Of a stretch of DNA of 40,918 bases, positions 1 to 8,235 are shown piece by piece. The translations under genes and the position numbers were made by a program. The first letter of the stretch is position 1. Each line of letters starts with the position of its first letter. A model generated the notes under the pieces. The model saw nothing but the letters and a program-made list of their open reading frames with translations, was not told the origin of the DNA and made no database searches. Origin of the DNA: Sulfuritalea sp. (GTDB lineage: Bacteria; Pseudomonadota; Gammaproteobacteria; Burkholderiales; Rhodocyclaceae); contig NZ_JAFLDR010000039.1 of NCBI RefSeq assembly GCF_017302275.1, positions 1-40,918 of the forward strand, in the 5' to 3' direction.

Positions 1-68
1 CCCGCGAGCAGCATCCGGCCTGCCTTCAATCGCTTCTTTGTTGCGTCGCTTAACCGCTTTTGTGCCAT
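1..68 (-). CDS. Start of a small basic HTH-like protein, possibly an IS630-type transposase OrfA (partial)
   Basis: Only 22 codons are in the window, running off the left edge. The protein begins MAQKRLSDATKKRLKAGRML, a basic helical stretch resembling the N-terminus of winged-helix IS630-type transposase subunits; this is a resemblance from memory, not a search. The ATG is preceded by GGAG at a good distance. It lies 64 bp downstream of the 278-aa gene on the same strand, behind a nested inverted repeat. It could equally be an unrelated HTH regulator or antitoxin. The call is tentative because the catalytic part is outside the window. Confidence 0.35.
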   Translation of the reverse strand, partial: MAQKRLSDATKKRLKAGRMLLA

Positions 69-130
69 GACAACATTCTCCAATATCACCATTGGAGATA
101 CAACGTTTCAGATGATCAAAAGTTGTCATG
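66..130. repeat. Nested inverted repeat between the 278-aa gene and the HTH-like ORF
   Basis: An outer perfect 9-bp inverted repeat (CATGACAAC at 66-74, GTTGTCATG at 122-130) encloses an inner perfect 8-bp one (TCTCCAAT at 77-84, ATTGGAGA at 91-98) with a 6-nt loop. The inner right arm, read on the minus strand, supplies the GGAG ribosome-binding site of the ORF starting at 68. The structure could be an operator for an autoregulated HTH protein, an RNA hairpin hiding that ribosome-binding site, or the terminal part of a mobile element. Confidence 0.6.
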
Positions 131-132
131 TT

Positions 133-969
133 TTACGGAAATATCAATAGCTGAAGGGCTTCGGTGATTACCGCAGCAGGGTCACCTCTTGATCGATCGA
201 CAAGCACGGCTGCAACCGCGGGCACGCCAAGTGTTTTTGGCTTCAGCGCCCCTGCAGAGTCTTCAACAATTGCTTCTAATCCATTTAACAGGCTTGCAGT
301 ACCCCGACGAAACATCTCTGCGCGTGAAACAGCAGGCGCATACACTGATGCGCTTTCCACTGCCAGCGTATCGTTCAAATACAAACGTAGGAATATTCCC
401 AATTGCTCGAGAAGTGACGGCGTTGCGGCACCAGCTTGCTGAAAGTATTCGCGGACTGCCACTCGGAGTCTAGGCGAGGCCGCGAGCATGAACACGGCTG
501 CTCCGCGCGCGCGCGCACTTAATGCCGTGTGCTCGAACTGACGCAGAACTATCGGGCGTGCGCCAGAAAGGATTTTGAGCATATCGCTTTGCTCTTGCGC
601 TAGGGCGCCGTCGGGAAGGCCCGTCGGAGTTGTTGAACCACCGGGTAATTCTGATGATGCGACGAGGCTCGGTAGTTCTTCCGCAGCAGCGTCCGCCGCA
701 GCAAGACAAGCGCGACCGTAAGAAGCCTCGCTCTGGTTGCCAATAACCAACGCCGACTGATCAAGACCTAGATGCATTAGGTTGTCGCGGATTTCCCTCG
801 TTCGACGTCCGACGGCGTCGAGCTCAAATCCATTGATTTGTAGCCGTTCCGCGAAAACCAATAAGGTTCCAAGCTGAAGCAATCCTCTTACATCTGCCTC
901 CCCGCGTGCGCGGCCAGAGAGACATTCTCCTGCGGCGTGCAAGCCAGTGTTATCTAAGAATAGGTCCAT
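133..969 (-). CDS. Unrecognised 278-aa protein in a lower-GC patch, possibly C-terminally truncated
   Basis: The protein is soluble and mostly helical, with no signal peptide or membrane segment. I do not recognise a named domain. It begins MDLFLDNTGLHAAGE, has a conserved-looking middle (residues about 135-215, including FLRLYLNDTLAVESASVYAP) and stops abruptly after EALQLLIFP. Base composition is clearly lower in GC than the housekeeping genes to the right, suggesting transferred DNA. The ATG has only a weak ribosome-binding site, and an in-frame stop at 1000-1002 excludes a much earlier start. The abrupt end next to a nested inverted repeat and a possible transposase start suggests disruption by an insertion, but this is inference. 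Confidence 0.6.
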   Translation of the reverse strand: MDLFLDNTGLHAAGECLSGRARGEADVRGLLQLGTLLVFAERLQINGFELDAVGRRTREIRDNLMHLGLDQSALVIGNQSEASYGRACLAAADAAAEELPSLVASSELPGGSTTPTGLPDGALAQEQSDMLKILSGARPIVLRQFEHTALSARARGAAVFMLAASPRLRVAVREYFQQAGAATPSLLEQLGIFLRLYLNDTLAVESASVYAPAVSRAEMFRRGTASLLNGLEAIVEDSAGALKPKTLGVPAVAAVLVDRSRGDPAAVITEALQLLIFP

Positions 970-1091
970 GTCGCACTCGCAGGCCGATGTTGTGTAACGT
1001 CAAGTCGGCTGCCTACAAGATGGTAAACAACCCATCAAACGCGCCGCGTTCCACTTCCAGGATTCAAAAATACTGCATTTCACCAGCATGT

Positions 1092-1125
1092 TGTCCATTT
1101 TTAGTGGCACCTAAAATTGGGGTCC
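1092..1125. mobile_element. Possible IS21-family terminal remnant
   Basis: The stretch reads TGTCCATTTTTAGTGGCACC followed by TAAAATTGGGGTCC. It resembles the AT-rich repeated end sequences upstream of istA in IS21-type elements, in which TTTTTAGTGGCCACT and AAAATTGACCC recur. It is internally dyad-like (TTTTAG ... CTAAAA). No istA or istB reading frame is nearby, so at most an end is left. It sits at the boundary between the lower-GC patch and the high-GC chromosome. Confidence 0.3.
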
Positions 1126-1249
1126 GGTACCGGCGCGCTTTACTTGAATTGGATTAGACGATTTATCCGGCATTTCCGCAAGGGTGTGGCGACACGAGCG
1201 GCGGTTTGCCTTCCCCTCTGAGCCGCCGAGCGAGGAAGGTTCGCCGGGG

Positions 1250-1500
1250 GAAGTCCGGGCGCGTTGTCCGACGACGGCCGTCTTTTGGCCGGCTAGTTTA
1301 GCGACCGGCCCGGCGGGCCTTTCGCAGCGAGGGCAGCCCGAAGGGCCGGGGAGGCGGGGAGCGCTTCTTTGCCTACTTTCTTGCGCGAACTAGAAAGTAG
1401 GTCGCCTGCCGGGGCGAGACCCGGCGCGGACTTGGAAGCGAAGGAAGAAAGTCGGCGCCCCACAGGGACTTCCTTCGGGCGCTTGCGACACGGCGACAAT
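1250..1500. repeat. Dispersed non-coding element with three hairpins
   Basis: There is no plausible gene between 970 and 1590. This part carries a perfect 10-bp hairpin, CCTACTTTCT (1372-1381) with AGAAAGTAGG (1392-1401); then GCCGGG (1408-1413) with CCCGGC (1420-1425); then GCGCCC (1455-1460) with GGGCGC (1477-1482). The combination of an ACTTTCT/AGAAAGT stem with a CCGGGGCGAGACCCGG stem is familiar as a recurring intergenic sequence in many high-GC proteobacteria, often mis-annotated as a hypothetical ORF. Its function is unknown to me. Its tail (GAAAGTCGGCGC ... GACACGGCGA) recurs in shorter form elsewhere in the window. Confidence 0.6.
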
Positions 1501-1590
1501 TGCCGCGGCCGCACCCCAATTTCCAGCCCCGCCAGCGAAACCCGCATAATGCCGGCAACGTTCCGCCGAACCCGCGCCCCTCCACCCCCC

Positions 1591-2658
1591 ATGCCGAACT
1601 TCAGTTCCGACCGCATTCTCCCCATCCTCGCCCTGGCCCTGCTCGGCGCGGGTTGCGTGCTGGTGCTGTGGCCCTTCCTCACTTCGCTGGTGTGGGCGGC
1701 GATCCTGGTGTCGACCAGCTGGCCGGCCTTCCTCTGGCTGGATCGCGCGGTGGGCGCACGGCGCGCGCTGGCGGCAACCCTGATGACGTTGCTGGTGACG
1801 GTGGTGCTGCTGGGGCCGGTGGTCGCCGTGGCGCTGGCGATGGCCGACAACGCCGCCGAACTGGGCCGCGCGGCGACCGCGCTGGTCAAGGACGGCCTGC
1901 CCGACGCGCCGGCCTGGCTGGCGTCGCTGCCGGTGGTGGGCCAGACCATCCACGACTACTGGCAGGGCTTCGCGCACGACGGGCGCAAGCTGATGGCTGA
2001 ACTGGAAAAGCTGGCCAAGCCGGCGCAGGCGGCGGCGCTGGCGGCCGGCGGCGTGGTGGCCAGGGGCAGCCTGGACATGGCGATTTCGGTATTCATCGCC
2101 TTCTTCTTTTTCCTGCACGGCGAAGCGCTGGCCTCGCGCCTGCGGGTGGCAATGGAGCGGCTGGCCGGCGGGCGGGCGGCCTATCTGCTTGGCATCGTGC
2201 GCGGCACGGTGACCGGGGTGATCTACGGCATCCTCGGTACCGGGCTGGCGCAGGGCGTGCTGGCGGCGATCGGCTTTGGCATCGCCGGGGTGCCGGGCGC
2301 GGTGCTGCTGGGCGTGGCCACCTTCTTTCTTTCCGTGGTGCCGGTGGGGCCGCCGCTGGTCTGGGGCGGCGCGGCGATCTGGCTGTTCCAGGGCCGCGAG
2401 CCGGGCTGGGCGGCCTTCGTCGCGGCCTGGGGCTTCTTCCTGGTCAGCACGGTCGATAACGTGATCAAGCCGTTCATCATCAGCCGCGGCGCCAGCCTGC
2501 CCTTCGCCGTGGTCTTCCTCGGCGTGCTGGGCGGCGTGCTGGGCTTCGGCGTGATCGGCGCCTTCCTCGGCCCGACCCTGCTGGCGGTGGGCTACCGGCT
2601 GGCGACGGAATGGACCGGCGCGGCGCCGCCGGCGACGAGCGCGCCCGGCAAGGAATGA
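1591..2658 (+). CDS. AI-2E family transporter (PerM-like membrane protein)
   Basis: A 355-aa polytopic inner-membrane protein of the AI-2E transporter / PerM family, which exports small molecules or acts in Na+/H+ exchange in different members; the substrate cannot be read here. Two hydrophobic segments lie at residues 10-60, a larger loop at about 75-145, and a cluster of membrane segments after 150. The family's C-terminal signature is clear: VDNVIKPFIISRG and then GVIGAFLGPTLLAV. The frame is open upstream to 1369, but that stretch is low-complexity and overlaps the repeat element, so the ATG at 1591 is preferred. It gives the usual family length and starts right before the first membrane helix. 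No strong ribosome-binding site is seen. The next gene begins 62 bp downstream on the same strand. Confidence 0.88.
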   Translation: MPNFSSDRILPILALALLGAGCVLVLWPFLTSLVWAAILVSTSWPAFLWLDRAVGARRALAATLMTLLVTVVLLGPVVAVALAMADNAAELGRAATALVKDGLPDAPAWLASLPVVGQTIHDYWQGFAHDGRKLMAELEKLAKPAQAAALAAGGVVARGSLDMAISVFIAFFFFLHGEALASRLRVAMERLAGGRAAYLLGIVRGTVTGVIYGILGTGLAQGVLAAIGFGIAGVPGAVLLGVATFFLSVVPVGPPLVWGGAAIWLFQGREPGWAAFVAAWGFFLVSTVDNVIKPFIISRGASLPFAVVFLGVLGGVLGFGVIGAFLGPTLLAVGYRLATEWTGAAPPATSAPGKE

Positions 2659-2707
2659 GCGCCACCCGCGGAATGTTGCACCCGGAATTGCCGCCGCGCC
2701 AAGTTGT

Positions 2708-2713
2708 TAAAAT
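2708..2713 (+). promoter_or_regulatory. Candidate -10 element directly before the Atm1-type exporter gene
   Basis: TAAAAT matches the sigma70 -10 consensus at 5 of 6 positions. It ends 7 bp before the first ATG of the ABC exporter, so transcription would start at or next to the start codon. No -35 at normal spacing and no Shine-Dalgarno sequence is visible. A leaderless transcript is possible. Confidence 0.3.
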
Positions 2714-2720
2714 CTAAACC

Positions 2721-4556
2721 ATGATGCGCCGCACCCCTCCCACCATGGCCCTGCCCGGGCCGATCCCCGACACTCGCCACGACTGGCAGACGATCAAGAC
2801 CCTGCTGCCCTACCTGTGGGCGTGGAAGGGTCGCGTTGTCTTCGCGCTGAGCTGCCTGTTGCTGGCCAAGCTGACCACCGTCGGCGTGCCGCTGGTGTTC
2901 AAGGACATCATCGACACCTTCACGCTGCCCGGCGCCGGAAAGCTGGAACAGGCCGCGCTGCTGGTGCCGCTGGGCCTGCTGGCGGCCTACGGCGCGCTGC
3001 GTTTTGCGACGGTGCTGTTCACCGAACTGCGCGAGATCTTCTTCGCCCGCGTCACGCAACGCGCGGTGCGCACCATCACGCTGCAGGTGTTCGAGCACCT
3101 GCATTCGCTCTCGCTGCGCTTCCACCTCGAGCGCCAGACCGGCGGCATGACGCGCGACATCGAGCGCGGCACGCGGTCGATCGGTTCGCTGATCAGCTAC
3201 ACGCTGTATTCGATCCTGCCGACCCTGGTCGAGATCGCGCTGGTGCTGGGCATCCTCGGCTTCCGCTACGACAAGGATTTCATGCTGATCACGCTGGTCA
3301 CGCTGGTGCTTTACGTGACCTTCACGATTCTTGTCACCAACTGGCGCACGGTGCTGCGGCGCGAGGTTAACGAGCTGGATTCCGCGGCCAACATCCGCGC
3401 GGTAGACAGCCTGATCAATTTCGAGACGGTCAAGTACTTCAACAACGAACGCTGGGAGCACGACCGCTACGACGAGCAGATGCAGAAGTGGGAGACGGCG
3501 CAGATCCGCAGCCAGATTTCCCTGTCCTGGCTCAACCTCGGCCAGTCGCTGATCATCGCCGCCGCCGTGACGCTGATGATGTGGCGCGCCGCGGTCGAGG
3601 TGGTCGCCGGCAACATGACCGTGGGCGACATCGTGCTGGTGAACGCCTTCCTGATCCAGCTCTACATGCCGCTCAACCACCTCGGCGTGCTCTACCGGGA
3701 AATCCGCCAGTCGCTGACCGACATCGAACGCATGTTCGGCCTGCTGAGCAGGAACCGCGAGATCGAGGATGCCCCGGATGCGCGACCGCTGTTTGCCGCG
3801 GGCGAAAGCGGCCCCTGCGAGGTCGAGTTCGAGAACGTCGGCTTCGCCTACGAAGCCAACCAGCAGATCCTGTTCGATGTCGATTTCAAAGTCGGCGCCG
3901 GCCGCACGGTGGCCGTGGTCGGCCACAGCGGTTCGGGCAAGTCCACGCTGGCGCGCCTGCTGTTCCGCTTCTACGACACCAGCAGCGGCTCGGTCAAGGT
4001 CAACGGTTCCGACCTGCGCGCGCTGCAGCAGGGCAGCCTGCGCGCCGCGATCGGCATCGTGCCGCAGGACACCGTGCTGTTCAACGACACCATCTTCTAC
4101 AACATCCAGTACGGCCGGCCCACGGCCCCGCGCGAGGAGGTGATCGCCGCGGCGCGGGCGGCGCACATCCACGACTTCATCGAACGGCTGCCCGACGGCT
4201 ACCAGACCCGCGTCGGCGAGCGCGGCCTCAAGCTTTCCGGCGGCGAGAAGCAGCGCGTCGCCATCGCCCGCGCGCTGTTGAAGAATCCGCCTATCCTGAT
4301 CTTCGACGAGGCCACCTCGGCGCTCGATTCGAAGACCGAAAAGGCGATCCAGGCGGCGCTGGACCAGGCGGCGATCGGCCGCACCACCTTGATCATCGCC
4401 CATCGCCTGTCTACCGTGATGAACGCCGACGAGATCCTGGTGCTCGATGCCGGGCGCATCGTCGAACGCGGCAGCCATCGCGCGCTGCTCGAGCGCAACG
4501 GGATGTACGCCCAGATGTGGGCCCTGCAGCAGCAGGAACATGAAGTTTCGGTGTAG
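2721..4556 (+). CDS. Atm1/HMT1-type ABC transporter, fused permease and ATPase
   Basis: A 611-aa half-transporter with an N-terminal six-helix permease (about residues 25-315) and a C-terminal ATPase. Walker A is GHSGSGKST (about 400-408), the signature is [16 protein letters not shown] (about 502) and Walker B is ILIFDEATSALDS (about 524), followed by the H-loop IIAHRLST. The permease resembles the mitochondrial Atm1/ABCB7 class, which exports glutathione-linked sulfur, Fe-S precursors or metal-thiol conjugates in characterised members; that substrate is inferred. It works as a homodimer in the inner membrane. Two adjacent ATGs (2721, 2724) and a later one at 2745 all lack a ribosome-binding site, so the exact start is uncertain. 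Confidence 0.88.
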   Translation: MMRRTPPTMALPGPIPDTRHDWQTIKTLLPYLWAWKGRVVFALSCLLLAKLTTVGVPLVFKDIIDTFTLPGAGKLEQAALLVPLGLLAAYGALRFATVLFTELREIFFARVTQRAVRTITLQVFEHLHSLSLRFHLERQTGGMTRDIERGTRSIGSLISYTLYSILPTLVEIALVLGILGFRYDKDFMLITLVTLVLYVTFTILVTNWRTVLRREVNELDSAANIRAVDSLINFETVKYFNNERWEHDRYDEQMQKWETAQIRSQISLSWLNLGQSLIIAAAVTLMMWRAAVEVVAGNMTVGDIVLVNAFLIQLYMPLNHLGVLYREIRQSLTDIERMFGLLSRNREIEDAPDARPLFAAGESGPCEVEFENVGFAYEANQQILFDVDFKVGAGRTVAVVGHSGSGKSTLARLLFRFYDTSSGSVKVNGSDLRALQQGSLRAAIGIVPQDTVLFNDTIFYNIQYGRPTAPREEVIAAARAAHIHDFIERLPDGYQTRVGERGLKLSGGEKQRVAIARALLKNPPILIFDEATSALDSKTEKAIQAALDQAAIGRTTLIIAHRLSTVMNADEILVLDAGRIVERGSHRALLERNGMYAQMWALQQQEHEVSV

Positions 4557-4646
4557 GCTAGTGCGCCCCTTCCGCGCTGCGCGTCAGACGCAGCCGCCGA
4601 GAGCCGTAACCGACCCCAGCCCGATCGGCAATTCCAGGAGACCGCC

Positions 4647-5555
4647 ATGATTCGTCGCACCACCCTTGTTGCTTCCATCGCTCTCACCGCCCTCGCGCTG
4701 CCCGCCTTGGCCCAGGACAGCGGCACGCTCAAGAAGATCAAGGATAGCGGCACCGCCACCATGGGCGTGCGCGAATCCTCGGGCGGCCTCTCCTTTACGC
4801 TCGGCGACGGCAAGTTCGCCGGCTTCCACGTCGAGCTTTGCCAGCGTGCGCTGGCCGACGTGCAGAAGCAGCTCGGCATGGCCAAGCTGGACATCAAGTA
4901 CCAGCCGGTGACCTCGCAGAACCGCATTCCGCTGATGCAGAACGGCACCGTCGATATCGAGTGCGGCTCGACCACCAACAACGCCACACGGCAGAAGGAT
5001 GTTTCCTTCGCCGCCACGACCTACGTCGAGGAAGTCCGCATCGCGGTGAAGGCCAACTCCGGCATCACCTCGATCGGCCAGCTCAACGGCAAGAACGTCG
5101 CCACCACCACCGGCACCACCTCGGTGCAGCACCTGCGCAAGCACGAGCGCGCAACCGGGGTGAACTTCAACGAGGTGTTCGGCAAGGATCACGCCGACAG
5201 CTTCCTGCTGCTCGAATCCGGCCGCGCCGACGCCTTCGTCATGGACGGCCAGATCCTCGCCGGCAACATCGCCAAATCGAAGAACCCGGGGGACTTCAAG
5301 ATCGTCGGCGAGGTGCTCTCGGTCGAGCCGATCGCCATCATGGTGCGCAAGGATGATCCCGCCTTCAAGAAGGCGGTGGACAACAGCCTCGCCGCGATGA
5401 TGAAGTCCGGCGAGATGGCCAAAATCTACGACAAGTGGTTCATGCAGCCGATACCGCCGACCAACACGCGTATCGGCCTGCCGGCTTCCGACGCCACCAG
5501 GGCGGCCTGGGCCAGCCCCAACGACAAGCCGATGGAAGACTACGCCAGGAAGTAG
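4647..5555 (+). CDS. gltI: Glutamate/aspartate ABC transporter periplasmic binding protein
   Basis: A 302-aa solute-binding protein of the SBP_bac_3 family. A signal peptide (residues 1-22, cleavage after LPALA) precedes a mature two-lobed domain. Family landmarks include MGVRESSGGLSFTLGDGKF at the ligand-binding entrance, DIECGSTTNNATRQ and the GKNVATTTGTTS hinge strand. It captures acidic amino acids for the GltJKL translocator encoded directly downstream. AGGAG lies 7 bp before the ATG. A large stem-loop separates it from gltJ, a common way of keeping binding protein in excess over permease. Glutamate/aspartate specificity is by family resemblance. Confidence 0.9.
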   Translation: MIRRTTLVASIALTALALPALAQDSGTLKKIKDSGTATMGVRESSGGLSFTLGDGKFAGFHVELCQRALADVQKQLGMAKLDIKYQPVTSQNRIPLMQNGTVDIECGSTTNNATRQKDVSFAATTYVEEVRIAVKANSGITSIGQLNGKNVATTTGTTSVQHLRKHERATGVNFNEVFGKDHADSFLLLESGRADAFVMDGQILAGNIAKSKNPGDFKIVGEVLSVEPIAIMVRKDDPAFKKAVDNSLAAMMKSGEMAKIYDKWFMQPIPPTNTRIGLPASDATRAAWASPNDKPMEDYARK

Positions 5556-5570
5556 GGCCGCATAGGACGC

Positions 5571-5620
5571 ATGGGATGAAGGCGCGGCGCTGACATGTCG
5601 GCCCCGCGCCTTCATTCCAT
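5571..5620 (+). promoter_or_regulatory. Large intercistronic stem-loop between gltI and gltJ
   Basis: ATGGGATGAAGGCGCGG (5571-5587) pairs with CCGCGCCTTCATTCCAT (5604-5620). That is 17 base pairs in RNA with one G-U pair, and the loop GCTGACATGTCGGC can pair further. There is no U-run, so it is not a classical terminator. It probably protects the upstream gltI message from 3' decay or partly attenuates transcription into the permease genes. Confidence 0.7.
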
Positions 5621-5650
5621 CCGGCGCGAACCAAGGCGGGAGGAAGGGAC

Positions 5651-6397
5651 TTGAGCACCTGGGATTGGCAGGTCTTTTGCAAGGAAACCACGAGCGGCGA
5701 GGTGGCGTCGACCTGCTTTGGCAAGGGCGGCGACATCACCTACCTCGACTGGCTGCTTTCGGCCTGGGGCTGGACGCTCTCGGTGTCGGTACTGGCTCTG
5801 GTGGTGGCCCTGGTGTTCGGCTCGCTGATGGGCATCCTGCGCACCACGCCGCACCGCGGGCTGGTACTGCTGGGCAATGCGTGGACCGAGCTGTTCCGCA
5901 ACATTCCGCTGCTGGTGCAGATCTTCCTCTGGTACCACGTGGTACCGGCCCTTTTTCCTATCCTGCGCGGCGTGCCCAGCTTCATCCTGGTGGTGATGGG
6001 CCTCGGCCTGTTCACCTCGGCGCGGATTTCCGAACAGGTGCGCGCCGGCATCCAGTCGCTGGCCGGGGGACAGCGCATGGCCGGGCTGGCCATGGGCTTC
6101 AGCCTGCCGCAGACCTACCGCCACGTGCTGCTGCCGATGGCCTACCGCATCATCATCCCGCCGCTGACCAGCGAATCGATGAACATCATCAAGAATTCCT
6201 CGGTGGCGTTCGCGGTGAGCATTTCCGAGCTGACCCTGTTCGCCCTGCAGGCGCAGGAGGAAACCTCGCGCGGCATCGAGGTCTACCTGGCCGTGACCGG
6301 GCTGTATTTCATCTCGGCCTTCGCCATCAACCGCGCCGCGCTGTTCATCGAGAACCGCGTGCGCGTCCCCGGCATGATCGGCGGGGGAGGCCACTGA
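5651..6397 (+). CDS. gltJ: Glutamate/aspartate ABC transporter permease GltJ
   Basis: A 248-aa inner-membrane permease of the HisM/GltJ type with about five hydrophobic helices. The cytoplasmic EAA loop, where the ATPase docks, lies around residues 136-165 (ARISEQVRAGIQSLAGGQRM, then AMGFSLPQTYRHVLLPMAYR). The start is TTG at 5651, chosen because AGGAAGGG lies just before it and the N-terminus STWDWQVFCKE is typical of betaproteobacterial GltJ. The stop codon overlaps the start of gltK (TGATG), so the two permease subunits are translationally coupled and probably form a heterodimer. Confidence 0.9.
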   Translation: MSTWDWQVFCKETTSGEVASTCFGKGGDITYLDWLLSAWGWTLSVSVLALVVALVFGSLMGILRTTPHRGLVLLGNAWTELFRNIPLLVQIFLWYHVVPALFPILRGVPSFILVVMGLGLFTSARISEQVRAGIQSLAGGQRMAGLAMGFSLPQTYRHVLLPMAYRIIIPPLTSESMNIIKNSSVAFAVSISELTLFALQAQEETSRGIEVYLAVTGLYFISAFAINRAALFIENRVRVPGMIGGGGH

Positions 6398-7065
6398 TGC
6401 TGGCCCTCGACTTCGCCTTCTTCACGCCGGAACTGATCTCCGGCTACATCGTCAAGGGCTTCATCTTCTCGCTGCAGCTGACGCTGGTCGCCATGGTCGG
6501 CGGCATCATCCTCGGCACCCTGCTGGCGCTGATGCGGCTCTCGGGCAGGCCCTGGCTGGTGATGCCGGCGGCGGCCTACGTCAACACCATGCGCAGCATC
6601 CCGCTGGTGATGGTGATCCTCTGGTTCTTCCTGCTGATTCCGCTGGTAATCGGCAAGCCGCTCGGTGCGGAGACGTCGGCCATCATCACCTTCACCCTGT
6701 TCGAGGCGGCCTACTACTCGGAGATCATGCGCGCCGGCATCCAGAGCATTTCGCGCGGCCAGGTCGCCGCGGGCTACGCGCTGGGCATGAGCTACCGGCA
6801 GACCATGGGCCTGATCGTCCTGCCACAAGCCTTCCGCAACATGCTGCCGGTGCTGCTGACGCAGACCATCATCCTGTTCCAGGACACCTCGCTGGTGTAT
6901 GCGATCGGCGCCTACGACCTGCTCAAGGGCTTCGAGATCGCCGGCAAGAACTTCAACCGCCCGGTGGAGACCTATCTGGTCGCCGCCGTGCTCTACTTCA
7001 TCATCAGCTTCAGCCTGTCCATGCTGGTCAGGAAACTGCAGCAGCGCATTGCCATCGTCCGCTGA
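6397..7065 (+). CDS. gltK: Glutamate/aspartate ABC transporter permease GltK
   Basis: A 222-aa second permease subunit of the same importer. It has hydrophobic helices from residue 18 onward and a conserved EAA loop at about 110-140 ([20 protein letters not shown], then [20 protein letters not shown]). The ATG at 6397 overlaps the gltJ stop, so no separate ribosome-binding site is required. The gene ends 13 bp before the likely start of gltL. Length and motifs are normal for the family. Confidence 0.9.
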   Translation: MLALDFAFFTPELISGYIVKGFIFSLQLTLVAMVGGIILGTLLALMRLSGRPWLVMPAAAYVNTMRSIPLVMVILWFFLLIPLVIGKPLGAETSAIITFTLFEAAYYSEIMRAGIQSISRGQVAAGYALGMSYRQTMGLIVLPQAFRNMLPVLLTQTIILFQDTSLVYAIGAYDLLKGFEIAGKNFNRPVETYLVAAVLYFIISFSLSMLVRKLQQRIAIVR

Positions 7066-7078
7066 AGGGGGGCCCCTC

Positions 7079-7813
<735 letters not shown>

Positions 7814-7824
7814 AATTCCGCCTG

Positions 7825-8235
7825 ATGGAGAGCTCGCTGATCGAAGCCGGCGACCTCGCCGCCGATGCCCGGCTCGCCGCGGGCAAGGGCGCGCCGCTGG
7901 TCATCCTCTACAGCCGCGAGGACTGCAACTGGTGCGCGAGGCTTCGTCGCGAGTACCTTGGCCCCATGGCGCGCGACCCGAATGCCCAAGCGCTGCTGCG
8001 CGAATTGCATATCGACCGCGACACGCCGCTGATAGACTTCGCCGGTCGCCGTACCTCCAGCGCCGACTTTGCCCGCCGCCTGCAGGTCCGCCTTGTTCCC
8101 ACCGTAATGTTCCACGGGCCGGACGGCGAACCGCTGGCCGAGGCCATCGTCGGCTTTCGCCTGGCGGATTTCTACGGCGCCTATCTTGAACGCGCGATCG
8201 AGGAAAGCCGCGCCCGACTGAAAGCCCGCAAATGA
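7825..8235 (+). CDS. Thioredoxin-fold protein with a CNWC motif, coupled to ppc
   Basis: A 136-aa thioredoxin-like protein. The redox motif CNWC lies at residues 33-36 ([16 protein letters not shown]) and the cis-proline region is RLVPTVMF at about residue 90. No signal peptide is evident, so it is probably cytoplasmic. This motif class is found in thioredoxin-related SoxW-like proteins that reduce or hold single partners, and no partner can be read from the sequence. Its stop overlaps the ppc start (ATGA), so it is co-translated with PEP carboxylase. It lies 11 bp after gltL and may be transcribed with the importer. Confidence 0.75.
   Translation: MESSLIEAGDLAADARLAAGKGAPLVILYSREDCNWCARLRREYLGPMARDPNAQALLRELHIDRDTPLIDFAGRRTSSADFARRLQVRLVPTVMFHGPDGEPLAEAIVGFRLADFYGAYLERAIEESRARLKARK

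Noticed and set aside
164-473. Two plus-strand frames of 92 and 94 codons opposite the 278-aa gene
   Set aside because: They overlap one another and the longer minus-strand frame, and lack ribosome-binding sites and domain features.
2592-4541. 649-codon minus-strand open frame opposite the Atm1-type exporter
   Set aside because: A shadow of a high-GC gene: His/Gln/Arg-rich translation without domain features, while the plus strand carries all ABC motifs.
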